Below, piece by piece: positions 53,058 through 61,223 of a stretch of 64,000 nucleotides of DNA. Every line of letters begins with the position of its first letter. Position 1 is the stretch's first letter. The DNA is from JBBQLG01 sp038327655 (lineage in GTDB: Bacteria > Bacteroidota > Bacteroidia > Cytophagales > Spirosomataceae): NCBI GenBank assembly GCA_038327655.1, contig JBBQLG010000002.1:39586-103585 (forward strand). Reading direction: 5' to 3'. The translations under genes and the position numbers were made by a program. Under the pieces are notes generated by a model, which saw only the letters and a program-made list of their open reading frames with translations, made no database searches and was not told the DNA's origin.

Positions 53058-53106
53058 GCATTAGTTCATGCAAAAATAGCATTTCCGGGCATAAATCTTT
53101 ATGCCC
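53058..53106. promoter_or_regulatory. Two GCAT/ATGC dyads and a -7 element upstream of LysR gene 52151-53044
   Basis: GCAT-N6-ATGC at 53058-53071, and GGGCATAAATCTTTATGCCC at 53087-53106 (9-base arms, 2-base centre). Between them, CAAAAATA at 53071-53078 reads TATTTTTG on the minus strand, an exact -7 element for the LysR gene. The large palindrome covers the -33 zone. This fits negative autoregulation. Confidence 0.55.
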
Positions 53107-53184
53107 TCCTTTGTTGGGCGAACGGGCTATTAGGGTCTGAAAAGCCCGGTCACTTATCTGTTTCACACAAACCACCCAATAAGT

Positions 53185-53583
53185 ATGAAAACGTTTTTAT
53201 TTATCTGCTTTTACGTTTGGCTCATTAGTCCGGCAACTGGACAGCAACCGGGGCATTACGGGTTGATTTCGGCAAACGAAGCGATTCAGGGCGACGGCTA
53301 CGTGGTCAGTATTATGTCGTGGGATCGGCAGAAAATTGAGCTGACGGTAGAAAAGAAGAGTGGTGTTTCGGTAGCGATACGACTACGGACGATGGAGCGG
53401 CAGGTGCTTTTCCACGACAATGCTGGCTGGCCCGATCTGTTGTACCGGCGGGTGCTAAACGTAAGCCAACTGGAGTCGGGCCATTACTGGCTGGAGATTC
53501 AGGTGGGTAAACAACTTATCCGGCGCGAGCTGCTGATAGAACCTGCCGAGCAGATGTACCGGAGCCTGACCATCCGAAAATAA
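53185..53583 (+). CDS. Small exported protein of unknown function
   Basis: 132 residues. Signal peptide MKTFLFICFYVWLISPATGQ. The mature part is a small beta-sandwich-like domain (KIELTVEKKSGVSVAIRLR, LESGHYWLEIQVGKQLIRREL). No lipobox and no Cys in the mature chain. It may be controlled by the divergent LysR regulator. Confidence 0.6.
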   Translation: MKTFLFICFYVWLISPATGQQPGHYGLISANEAIQGDGYVVSIMSWDRQKIELTVEKKSGVSVAIRLRTMERQVLFHDNAGWPDLLYRRVLNVSQLESGHYWLEIQVGKQLIRRELLIEPAEQMYRSLTIRK

Positions 53584-53684
53584 AATTTAATGTATTCATA
53601 ACGTTGCGCCAATAACGCCGTACCCGTCGGGAGGAGTGGCTACGGGGCGAAACGTAAAACGGGCTGCAGGTTCTCCCAAAACCT

Positions 53685-53744
53685 CGTTAACCCAATCGCC
53701 GTTGTTAACGTAACCTTCAGCGAATCGGGCCTATGGTTGTTAAC
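53685..53744. promoter_or_regulatory. Three GTTAAC sites before and over the MFS start codon
   Basis: GTTAAC at 53686-53691, 53704-53709 and 53739-53744. The first two form CGTTAAC-N12-GTTAACG; the third lies just inside the coding region of the transporter. A possible repressor site for the efflux pump. No regulator gene of the TetR or MarR type is adjacent. Confidence 0.35.
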
Positions 53745-55304
53745 AGCAGTATTCCCTCCGCCGGTAACTGGGTACTGGCGGCTACCATTCTGGCCTCCAG
53801 CATGGCGGGTATCGACGCGTCGGCTCTGAACGTGGCGCTGCCCGCCATTCAGCGCAGTCTTGGGGCCGGTGCTACTCAATTGGTGTGGGTCGTGAATGCC
53901 TATGCGCTGATGCTGGCCGCTCTGATTCTGGTGGGCGGGGCATTGGGCGATCATTTTGGCCGCAAAAAGGTGATGATGATCGGCATCGGCCTGTTTGTGG
54001 GTTGTTCGGCCGCTTGTGGTGCCGCCACATCCATTAACTGGTTGATTGCCGCCCGAACGGTGCAGGGCATCGGTGGGGCATTACTCATTCCGGGGAGTCT
54101 GGCCATCATTACAGCCGTGTTCAACGGCGATCAGCGGGGCAAGGCCATTGGCACCTGGTCGGCTGCGAGTGCCCTGACCGTTTTGGTGGGTCCGTTGCTG
54201 GGCGGGATACTGGCCGACGCGGGGCTGTGGCGCGTTATCTTTTTCCTGAACCTGCCGTTGGGTTTGGCGGCTTTGGGCATTATTTATACCAAAGTGCCCG
54301 AAACCCGCGATGAGTCGGCAACCGGGGCCATCGACTATCAGGGCGGTTTGCTGGTTTCGCTGGGACTGGCCGGGTTAACGTACAGCTTTACGATGTGGTC
54401 GACACTGGGGCCGGGCAACCCCGCTGTGTACGGAACGTTGCTGGCGGGTATGGTAAGTTTAGTTGTTTTTGTCTGGCTGGAGGGGCGTCAACAGGAGCCG
54501 TTGGTGCCGTTGATTTTGTTTCGGGAACGCACGTTTGCTGGTACGAATTTGCTCACGCTGTTTTTGTACGGTGCCCTGAGTACCGTTTCCTTTTTTCTGT
54601 CGCTCAACCTGATTCAGCTACAGGGCTACCGGCCCGCACTGGCGGGTATGGCGTTTATTTCGCTCCCGTTGCCCCTGATTCTGTTATCGCGCTGGGCGGG
54701 TGGCCTCTCCGACCGGTATGGTCCCCGGCTTCCCCTGATGATTGGGCCGGTAATTACCGGTTTTGGCTTTTTAGGGTTGTCATTCGTCGGGCTTACCACC
54801 GGGCCGGACCAATACTGGTTTACGTTTCTGCCGGTGATGCTGACGATTGGACTGGGCCTCACGCTGACCGTGGTCCCCCTAACCAATGCCGTGATGGGGT
54901 CGGTGGCTACGCATTACGCCGGAACGGCTTCGGGCATTAACAACGCCATTTCCCGTACGGCTGCGGTATTGGCTCTGGCAGTGGCGCGTTCGGTAGCCAT
55001 CGTTATTTTCCGGCAGCAACTACTGGCGCAGGTCGATCCGCTGCACCTGCCCTCCGCTATTTTGTCGGCCCTGCGGGAACAGGCGGGTCAACTTGGGGCG
55101 ACACCGGTTCCCGATGGGGTATCACCGTCTGGTCGGGAAGCCGTAAAGCGGGCCATACAACTGGCTTTTTTGGGTAGCTTTCAGGCCATTATGTGGGGTT
55201 GTACGGCGCTGGCGTGGCTGAGTGCCGGTATGGCGGCTGTGTGGGTTGAACCGCAATTGCCCGATGTATCGGTCGCTGACAGCGCGAAACCGGGGGCTGT
55301 CTGA
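53733..55304 (+). CDS. MFS drug transporter, DHA2 (14-TM, EmrB/QacA) family
   Basis: 523 residues with about 14 membrane segments. Motifs: ASSMAGIDASALNVALPAIQ in helix 1, LGDHFGRKKVMMIGIGLF (motif A), ARTVQGIGGALLIPGSLAII and GTWSAASALTVLVGPLLGG (motif C). It exports small, usually hydrophobic cations or drugs using proton exchange. A helper membrane-fusion protein is not adjacent. Possibly relevant to self-protection, but nothing ties it to the assembly line 12 kb away. Confidence 0.88.
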   Translation: MVVNSSIPSAGNWVLAATILASSMAGIDASALNVALPAIQRSLGAGATQLVWVVNAYALMLAALILVGGALGDHFGRKKVMMIGIGLFVGCSAACGAATSINWLIAARTVQGIGGALLIPGSLAIITAVFNGDQRGKAIGTWSAASALTVLVGPLLGGILADAGLWRVIFFLNLPLGLAALGIIYTKVPETRDESATGAIDYQGGLLVSLGLAGLTYSFTMWSTLGPGNPAVYGTLLAGMVSLVVFVWLEGRQQEPLVPLILFRERTFAGTNLLTLFLYGALSTVSFFLSLNLIQLQGYRPALAGMAFISLPLPLILLSRWAGGLSDRYGPRLPLMIGPVITGFGFLGLSFVGLTTGPDQYWFTFLPVMLTIGLGLTLTVVPLTNAVMGSVATHYAGTASGINNAISRTAAVLALAVARSVAIVIFRQQLLAQVDPLHLPSAILSALREQAGQLGATPVPDGVSPSGREAVKRAIQLAFLGSFQAIMWGCTALAWLSAGMAAVWVEPQLPDVSVADSAKPGAV

Positions 55305-55346
55305 TGATCAGATTAACTACTACCGACAATCTGTTAAATCAACTGT

Positions 55347-55778
55347 ATGCTTCTCGTGTATGATATAAGGTTTATTGAGACGGAAAAGATTGAGGCAATC
55401 ATTCCGTTTCTACAATTATTAGACTCCACCCTGACGACCCATACACTTCGGGACAGGTTGCAGGAGATGATAAAAAACAACTATCAGTGCATTGGCGTGT
55501 ATGATGGAGAGGTGCTGATTGGCGTTTCTGGGGTCTGGATTATTCAGAAGTATTATACCGGTAAATACATCGAACCGGACAATGTGGTCATCCACCCCGA
55601 TTATAGAGGAAAACAGATTGGCGAACGGTTATCGAAATGGATTGATGCGTACGCCGTTGAAACGGGTTGCGTGGCTGCCAATCTCAATGTGTACACGACA
55701 AACAGTAAGGCTGTTCGTTTCTGGCTGAACCAGGGATACAACATCATCAGCTTCCACCTGCAGAAGAAATACAGATAA
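55347..55778 (+). CDS. GNAT family N-acetyltransferase
   Basis: 143 residues. The acetyl-CoA loop is in VVIHPDYRGKQIGERLSKWI, and NLNVYTTNSKAVRFWLNQGY is the usual C-terminal motif. Acceptor unknown. No promoter recognised. Confidence 0.85.
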   Translation: MLLVYDIRFIETEKIEAIIPFLQLLDSTLTTHTLRDRLQEMIKNNYQCIGVYDGEVLIGVSGVWIIQKYYTGKYIEPDNVVIHPDYRGKQIGERLSKWIDAYAVETGCVAANLNVYTTNSKAVRFWLNQGYNIISFHLQKKYR

Positions 55779-55839
55779 CGAAGCTCAGCCGGGACTACGG
55801 GTAGGTAATCGGAACCTTCGGCAACCATTCCACCACACT

Positions 55840-56340
55840 ATGTTCGTCATTACCGAAATAAACAAGGCTCAGGCGTACAAAGCCTTTTTGCTGGCCGGTC
55901 TGAATGACCACCCCGACCTTTTCCGGCTCACCGTTGCGGACGAGCAGGACGCCCCGTTCCCCACGAGTGGCACGGCGGATAGCTTCACGTTGATGGCTGC
56001 TGACGAAGCGGGGAACTGGTTGGGCGTGGTCAGTTTTGAGCGGGAAGGGCGTAACCGGCAGAAACTCCGGCACAAAGGGCTTCTTTTCCGAATGTACGTC
56101 GCCAAAGCAGCAGCCGGGCAGGGAGTGGGCCGTGCCTTGATTGAAGCGGTCATCGGGCGGGCGCGGCTGTTGCCCGACCTGAAGCAGATCAACCTGACCG
56201 TTGTGGGGCATAACACCCGCGCCCTTCACCTGTACGAGTCGATTGGCTTCATGCGCTACGGAACAGAGCCGAATGCGCTGAAAATGAACGGTATCTACAC
56301 CGACGAAGTGTTTTACCAGTTGATACTGGAAAAGGATTGA
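55840..56340 (+). CDS. GNAT family N-acetyltransferase
   Basis: 166 residues. LFRMYVAKAAAGQGVGRALIE carries the acetyl-CoA loop (QGVGRA) and LTVVGHNTRALHLYESIGF the C-terminal strand-helix. It follows another GNAT gene by 61 bases, but the two are not near copies. Acceptor unknown. Confidence 0.87.
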   Translation: MFVITEINKAQAYKAFLLAGLNDHPDLFRLTVADEQDAPFPTSGTADSFTLMAADEAGNWLGVVSFEREGRNRQKLRHKGLLFRMYVAKAAAGQGVGRALIEAVIGRARLLPDLKQINLTVVGHNTRALHLYESIGFMRYGTEPNALKMNGIYTDEVFYQLILEKD

Positions 56341-56351
56341 TGGGCAGTAAA

Positions 56352-57005
56352 CTATAAAGCCACTAAACCTTTTTTGTTTACCGCCCGGTGTGCCGATGTC
56401 CAGGAGAGGTTGAGCAGGTCGTTGATGGTTTGCCAGTTGGCAGCCGTTACACCGGCGGGGCTTTCGGCGGCCGAATCGCGGAGCATCATGGCTTCGGTTC
56501 GGTAGGCGGCATACCCGGCAAAATCGCGGGCGGGCTGGTGGTAGATGACCGCCATTTCGTCGGCCAACGCCTGCTCCAGCGCGGGTGGGTTACGTTTCCG
56601 GTGTACAATCCACCAAACCAGTTCGGTCCGGGCCGCTTTTCGCACATCGAAGGGTTCCCGGCTCTGGTCTTCAAACAGGGTAAAATAGCGTTCCAGATAA
56701 GGCATTACCCGCTCATAGTCGGCGGGGGACCTGCCATCTTTGAAGACAAACGCAGCCCGCCCGGCCTGATACGCCATCCGGGTAGCATCGACCCAGGACG
56801 CCCCGTACTGCACCCGAAACAGATTGACCAATTGCCAGATGAGTTTTACCTGTTTGCGGTCGTAATAGGACCGCCACATCTCGGTGTCGAGCCGGGCCAC
56901 GTCGGCGGGTTTAAAGTCGCGCAGGTTGCTTTTGCGGGGCCATGCGTAATCGATCAGCAGGTAACCGACTAACAGCAGCAGGAATAGGGCTATAATCCGT
57001 TTCAT
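56352..57005 (-). CDS. Unknown membrane-anchored protein, partner of the FG-GAP protein
   Basis: 217 residues. One N-terminal membrane helix (IIALFLLLLVGYLLIDYAW), the rest helical and charged (FKPADVARLDTEMWRSYYDR, ARTELVWWIVHRKRNPPALE). No lipobox and no motif I recognise. It lies 9 bases downstream of the large FG-GAP gene, so it is very likely co-transcribed and may act with it in the envelope. Confidence 0.65.
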   Translation of the reverse strand: MKRIIALFLLLLVGYLLIDYAWPRKSNLRDFKPADVARLDTEMWRSYYDRKQVKLIWQLVNLFRVQYGASWVDATRMAYQAGRAAFVFKDGRSPADYERVMPYLERYFTLFEDQSREPFDVRKAARTELVWWIVHRKRNPPALEQALADEMAVIYHQPARDFAGYAAYRTEAMMLRDSAAESPAGVTAANWQTINDLLNLSWTSAHRAVNKKGLVAL

Positions 57006-57014
57006 GGACCAAAC

Positions 57015-60000
57015 TTACCGCTTTGCCACCGATTGAGCCGGTAGGGGTACAGTTCTTTTCCGGCCCTTCGAGTCGATAAGCACTACCTGTTTTGTGGCCG
57101 AACCAATGGGCAGCGTACGCCCCGACTGCGACAGGTACGAACTGCCGTATCCACACTCGATCCGCTCGGTTTGTCCGTTGGTGCCGGTTACCAACGCCAC
57201 CACATCCGTTGGCTGCAGCCGAATCGACTCGCCGGGTTGCTGATTCCGAAACGCGCACATCTGGCCCCGGTTCTGGGTCGCAACCATCAGTTCGCGGCCT
57301 TTAGCGTCGGTCAGACGAACTAAGCCTTTGGCATTGCCGGGCACGTAAAAACCACTTTTGGCAATGGTTTGGGGCGTAAACTTGCCTTTACCATCGCCTT
57401 TTAGCCACAACCCGTTCAGGGCATCGTAGCGGCCCATGAGCAGTTCGGCGCTGTAGTCATTGCCCACCAGCAGCACGTCTAAATTGCCATCGTGGTCAAT
57501 ATCCTCGGCGACTATACCAAACACCGGACCGAGCTGCGCCTGCACCGGCAAGGGCTGCATGGTAAACTTGCCCTCGCCGTCGTTGCGGATATACACCGAC
57601 TGCATGTAGTTGGCCTCCAGCACTAAGGCGTCTTTGCGCTCTTCGGGCGTTAAGAGTTTGTCGATGGATGCCGCAGTAAAGTCTTTGTAATAGGGAAACC
57701 GACGACGCATCGAGATCATCTGTTTAATCAAATCCTCGCGGCCATGAAACGGATATTCTTTGCGTTCGCCCAGCCCGTCGGGAATATAAATGGTGGGAAT
57801 GGCGTCGTAGAAGCCGTTGTTGTCGAAATCGCCCGCATAAATCCGTACGGGTTCGCGGTCGCTGGCCCGCATCCGGGCGTTCAGGCCGAGGTTACCGGCG
57901 ATGTAGTCCATGTCGCCATCGTGGTCGAAGTCGCCGGACGCGATGGAATTCCACCAGCCTTTTGCCCGGCCAAACGAAGCATCGGCGGTGGGGGTGAAGC
58001 GTTTGCCCTGCTCATTTTTCAACAGCATCAGCGGCATCCACTCCCCGGCCAGCATCAGGTCGGGCCAGCCATCGTTATCGGGGTCGGTCCACAACGCATC
58101 GCAGACCAGACCGATATTTTTGAGTTGAGGGGCCACCTGCGCCGTCACGTCGGTGAACTTCGGCACGCCCTTCCCGGAATCGTTTCGCAGGATGAAACTC
58201 GACACCGGTTTGGGGTATTTATCCGGCTCAACGCGGCCACCGACGAATAAATCGAGGTCACCGTCGCGGTCGAAGTCAATGGCTTTTACGCAGGATTTAC
58301 TGACCCAGTTAACCGGCAAAGCACCCGCAGCCAGGGTATAGCCGCCCTTGCCATCGTTCAGATACAGCCGGTCCTGGTACACATCGGTACCCGCGTTGCC
58401 TTCGATGCTGCCACTCGCCACGTACAAATCCAGATCGCCGTCGCTGTCCGCATCGAACAGCAGCGTCCCCATGTCTTCCTGTACTTTGCCCGAACTGTCG
58501 GCACCGGGCAGCAGGTCTTTGTTGACGAACATGCCGGCTGCGGTTTGCAGCATGAACCGGCCTTTGCGGTTGCGGCTACCGCCGACGAACAGGTCATCGA
58601 GTCGGTCACCGTTCACGTCGCCCACGGCCACCGACGGACCAAACTGGGATAACTTGTGCGGCAGGAGTTTCTGAATGTTGAAGTCGATGTATTCGGGTTC
58701 GGTATGGGTAAGGTTCAGCCCCACCGAGTCGGTCACTTCGGCAAATTGACTGGTTTGTGGAACAGCCACCGGCACCGGTTCGGCAGCATTTTTCGCGTCG
58801 ACCGTCAGGACCTGGTTGACCGCTACGTTGCGCAGGGTCTGTTGCCGCGCTGGTTTGCCGTTCAGACCGGGCCAGATAATGCGCACTTCATCAACGGTTT
58901 TGGTGTCGCCCAATCCGAAATGCGCGACCGGTTCTACGGTCGACAAGTACCCCCGGTACGGACTGTGTTCGTACACCTGCTGCGTGGCGTTACCGGCGGC
59001 ATCTTTGTAATGAAGCTCCACAAAGGCACCGAAGCCCATTACATTCTGCGCCAATCCTTTTATTTTGATCCGCAGGTAACTGGTTTTTTCGGACTTGTTG
59101 TCCATCAGGTTGTTGCGGTACACAAACGCCGAATCGTTGATGTTGTTGACCACGTAATCCAGGTCGCCATCGTTGTCCAGATCACCGTAAGCCGCGCCAT
59201 TCGAGAAGGAGGGCGTATTGATGCCCCACTCTTTGGTCACGTCCGAAAAGGTAAGCGAATTGGTCCCGGCGGCACCATTGTTACGAAAGGCGTAGTTGTT
59301 GATTTTGACCACCGGTATCTGGTTCAACGTGTATTCACTACCGGCAACGCGCGAATTCTCCGTCCGAAAGGTCATAAAATCGCGGTCAGTCACGTCTTTA
59401 GGGAAGCCGTTGGTAATCAGCAGGTCGCGGTAGCCATCATTGTCGAAGTCAACAACCATTGGTGCCCAACTCCAGTCCGTTTCGGCGACATCGGCCAGCA
59501 AACTGATTTCGCTGAACGACGGTATGGTTGAATTGGGACGCGGCCCCTGATTGAGTTGCAGCGTGTTGCGAATCACCTGATAATGGTAGTGGAACAGGTC
59601 GTTGTTGAGGTAGTTCTGGTAGTTATTGGACCCCAGCAGCATCTTTTTGCGGTAGTTGTCGCGGGGCATCATGTCTACGGCGATCACATCGACCAAGCCG
59701 TCGTTGTTGATGTCGCTCACGTCGTTGCCCATCGCCGTGTTGCTGGTGTGCTTAAAGTACTGCCCGGCCTGCTCGGAAAACGTGCCGTTGTGGTTGTTGA
59801 TGTACAGCAGGTCGTCGGTGAGGTAATCGTTCGTCACTAAAATATCCTTCCAGCCATCGCGGTTAATGTCGGTGATGTTCATCCCCAGGCCGTAGCCATC
59901 GTGCAGAATGCCCGCCTGTTTCGATACATTGGTAAAGACCGGATGGCCGAGTTTGGCGTCGAAATCGTTCCGAAACAGCCGGTCGGTATTCAGCGAAGAG

Positions 60001-60662
60001 CCATCGTTGGTCTTCTCCCGGTACACGTTGGGATACTGTTCGATGCGGTCGGTAAGGACGTACAGGTCCAGGTCGCCGTCGTTGTCATAATCGAAAAAGG
60101 CGGCTGAAGTCGTGTGGCTGTCGTCGGCAATGCCGTACTCATGGGCCATTTCGCGGAAGACCGGCGCACTAACGCCGTTTCCGCCTTTTTTAACCCCCTG
60201 GTTCACATACAGCAGGTTCTCGCGTGCGCGGTCGGATTTGCTGAGGGTCACCCCGACGTAGATATCGAGCAGGCCATCGTTGTTGATATCCACCAACGCC
60301 ACGCCCGAACACCACTTCCCGGCCCCATCGACCCCGGCCATGCCCGTAACATCGTCGAATTTGAGGTCGCCCGGCTCCGTTGTCCGGTTCAGGTACAGCC
60401 GGTTTTTAACCTGATTTCCCGTGAAAAAGACGTCCGTTTTGCCATCGTTGTTGAAGTCGCCCAGCGCTACCCCACTTCCATTGTAAATGTACTCGACGTT
60501 GAGGATATTCAGCGAGTCGCTCTCAACGATTCGGTTGGCAAAGGTGATGCCGGTTTTCTCGGCTGGCAGCAGGGTGAACAGTTGATTTGATGAACTGTTG
60601 CAGGCGAAACCAAGCCAGCCAGTCAGGGCAATGGAAGCGAATAAACGTAAACGTCGGAACAT
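57015..60662 (-). CDS. Large FG-GAP/VCBS-repeat lipoprotein with an ASPIC/UnbV domain
   Basis: 1215 residues. Signal and lipobox LTGWLGFACNSS (Cys near 21). Many calcium-binding DxDxDG-type loops occur through the chain (DFNNDGKTD, DINNDGLLD, DYDNDGDLD, DFDNDGYRD, DFDRDGDLD), grouped in two propeller-like halves. Between them (around residues 540-640) is an ASPIC/UnbV region with YEHSPYRGYLSTVEPVAHFGLG and VDEVRIIWPGLNG. It is probably outer-membrane-anchored and facing outward, binding a glycan or protein. It is divergent from a SusC-type gene, a frequent neighbour. Confidence 0.9.
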   Translation of the reverse strand: MFRRLRLFASIALTGWLGFACNSSSNQLFTLLPAEKTGITFANRIVESDSLNILNVEYIYNGSGVALGDFNNDGKTDVFFTGNQVKNRLYLNRTTEPGDLKFDDVTGMAGVDGAGKWCSGVALVDINNDGLLDIYVGVTLSKSDRARENLLYVNQGVKKGGNGVSAPVFREMAHEYGIADDSHTTSAAFFDYDNDGDLDLYVLTDRIEQYPNVYREKTNDGSSLNTDRLFRNDFDAKLGHPVFTNVSKQAGILHDGYGLGMNITDINRDGWKDILVTNDYLTDDLLYINNHNGTFSEQAGQYFKHTSNTAMGNDVSDINNDGLVDVIAVDMMPRDNYRKKMLLGSNNYQNYLNNDLFHYHYQVIRNTLQLNQGPRPNSTIPSFSEISLLADVAETDWSWAPMVVDFDNDGYRDLLITNGFPKDVTDRDFMTFRTENSRVAGSEYTLNQIPVVKINNYAFRNNGAAGTNSLTFSDVTKEWGINTPSFSNGAAYGDLDNDGDLDYVVNNINDSAFVYRNNLMDNKSEKTSYLRIKIKGLAQNVMGFGAFVELHYKDAAGNATQQVYEHSPYRGYLSTVEPVAHFGLGDTKTVDEVRIIWPGLNGKPARQQTLRNVAVNQVLTVDAKNAAEPVPVAVPQTSQFAEVTDSVGLNLTHTEPEYIDFNIQKLLPHKLSQFGPSVAVGDVNGDRLDDLFVGGSRNRKGRFMLQTAAGMFVNKDLLPGADSSGKVQEDMGTLLFDADSDGDLDLYVASGSIEGNAGTDVYQDRLYLNDGKGGYTLAAGALPVNWVSKSCVKAIDFDRDGDLDLFVGGRVEPDKYPKPVSSFILRNDSGKGVPKFTDVTAQVAPQLKNIGLVCDALWTDPDNDGWPDLMLAGEWMPLMLLKNEQGKRFTPTADASFGRAKGWWNSIASGDFDHDGDMDYIAGNLGLNARMRASDREPVRIYAGDFDNNGFYDAIPTIYIPDGLGERKEYPFHGREDLIKQMISMRRRFPYYKDFTAASIDKLLTPEERKDALVLEANYMQSVYIRNDGEGKFTMQPLPVQAQLGPVFGIVAEDIDHDGNLDVLLVGNDYSAELLMGRYDALNGLWLKGDGKGKFTPQTIAKSGFYVPGNAKGLVRLTDAKGRELMVATQNRGQMCAFRNQQPGESIRLQPTDVVALVTGTNGQTERIECGYGSSYLSQSGRTLPIGSATKQVVLIDSKGRKRTVPLPAQSVAKR

Positions 60663-61223
60663 AGTTCAGGAAAGCTATACTGCAAAAAACAGGTGGAAAT
60701 ATACCATTAATTCCAGCCAATATAAAACGGATGGTCCTTGTGTCTAACGGGTAAAACACCCGACAGCGTATGTGTCAGTGTTACCCGGTTGGCTGGTTGG
60801 TATCACTGGAGTTCGCCCTGCCGAAACGGTCGTGATTGGTCCGGTGAATATGAAAGACTGCCTTCATCAGGGCGATATCTGCCCGGAAATGATGGCCACG
60901 GACGCACAAGAGGCTACACACAAAAAATTTAATCCCGCCTTAATAGGGTAGGGGATATACCTAAGAAAAATACAATACGTTGAAAGCATCATGTTTTGCG
61001 TTTAAGTCTTTATACTTAGTAATACCGAGGTAACCTGCTCATCCATAAAAACATGGTTTAATCGGTATTATAAGTGTTTTCGGAAAACTATACTCAGTTA
61101 GTAGTATAAAGAGGACGAGGGAATGTCCAAGTATTTCGATAGATATTGATTAACTCGTTTTTGTTATATTAACAAACTGTTATAAAATTGTACCGAGTAT
61201 CGTTTAAAAAACTCCTTAACATT
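60663..61223. other. Divergent intergenic region, FG-GAP lipoprotein / SusC
   Basis: 561 bases without a gene, clearly AT-rich from about 60930 on. The right end holds the SusC promoter and a small palindrome. No promoter for the minus-strand gene was found. Confidence 0.5.
61158..61190 (+). promoter_or_regulatory. SusC promoter with overlapping palindrome
   Basis: TTTTTG at 61158-61163, a 19-base spacer, then TAAAATTG at 61183-61190 (7 of 8 to TAnnTTTG). Transcription near 61196 gives a leader of about 28 bases. TTGTTATATTAACAA (61161-61175), a perfect 6-3-6 palindrome, overlaps the -33 element. Confidence 0.5.
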
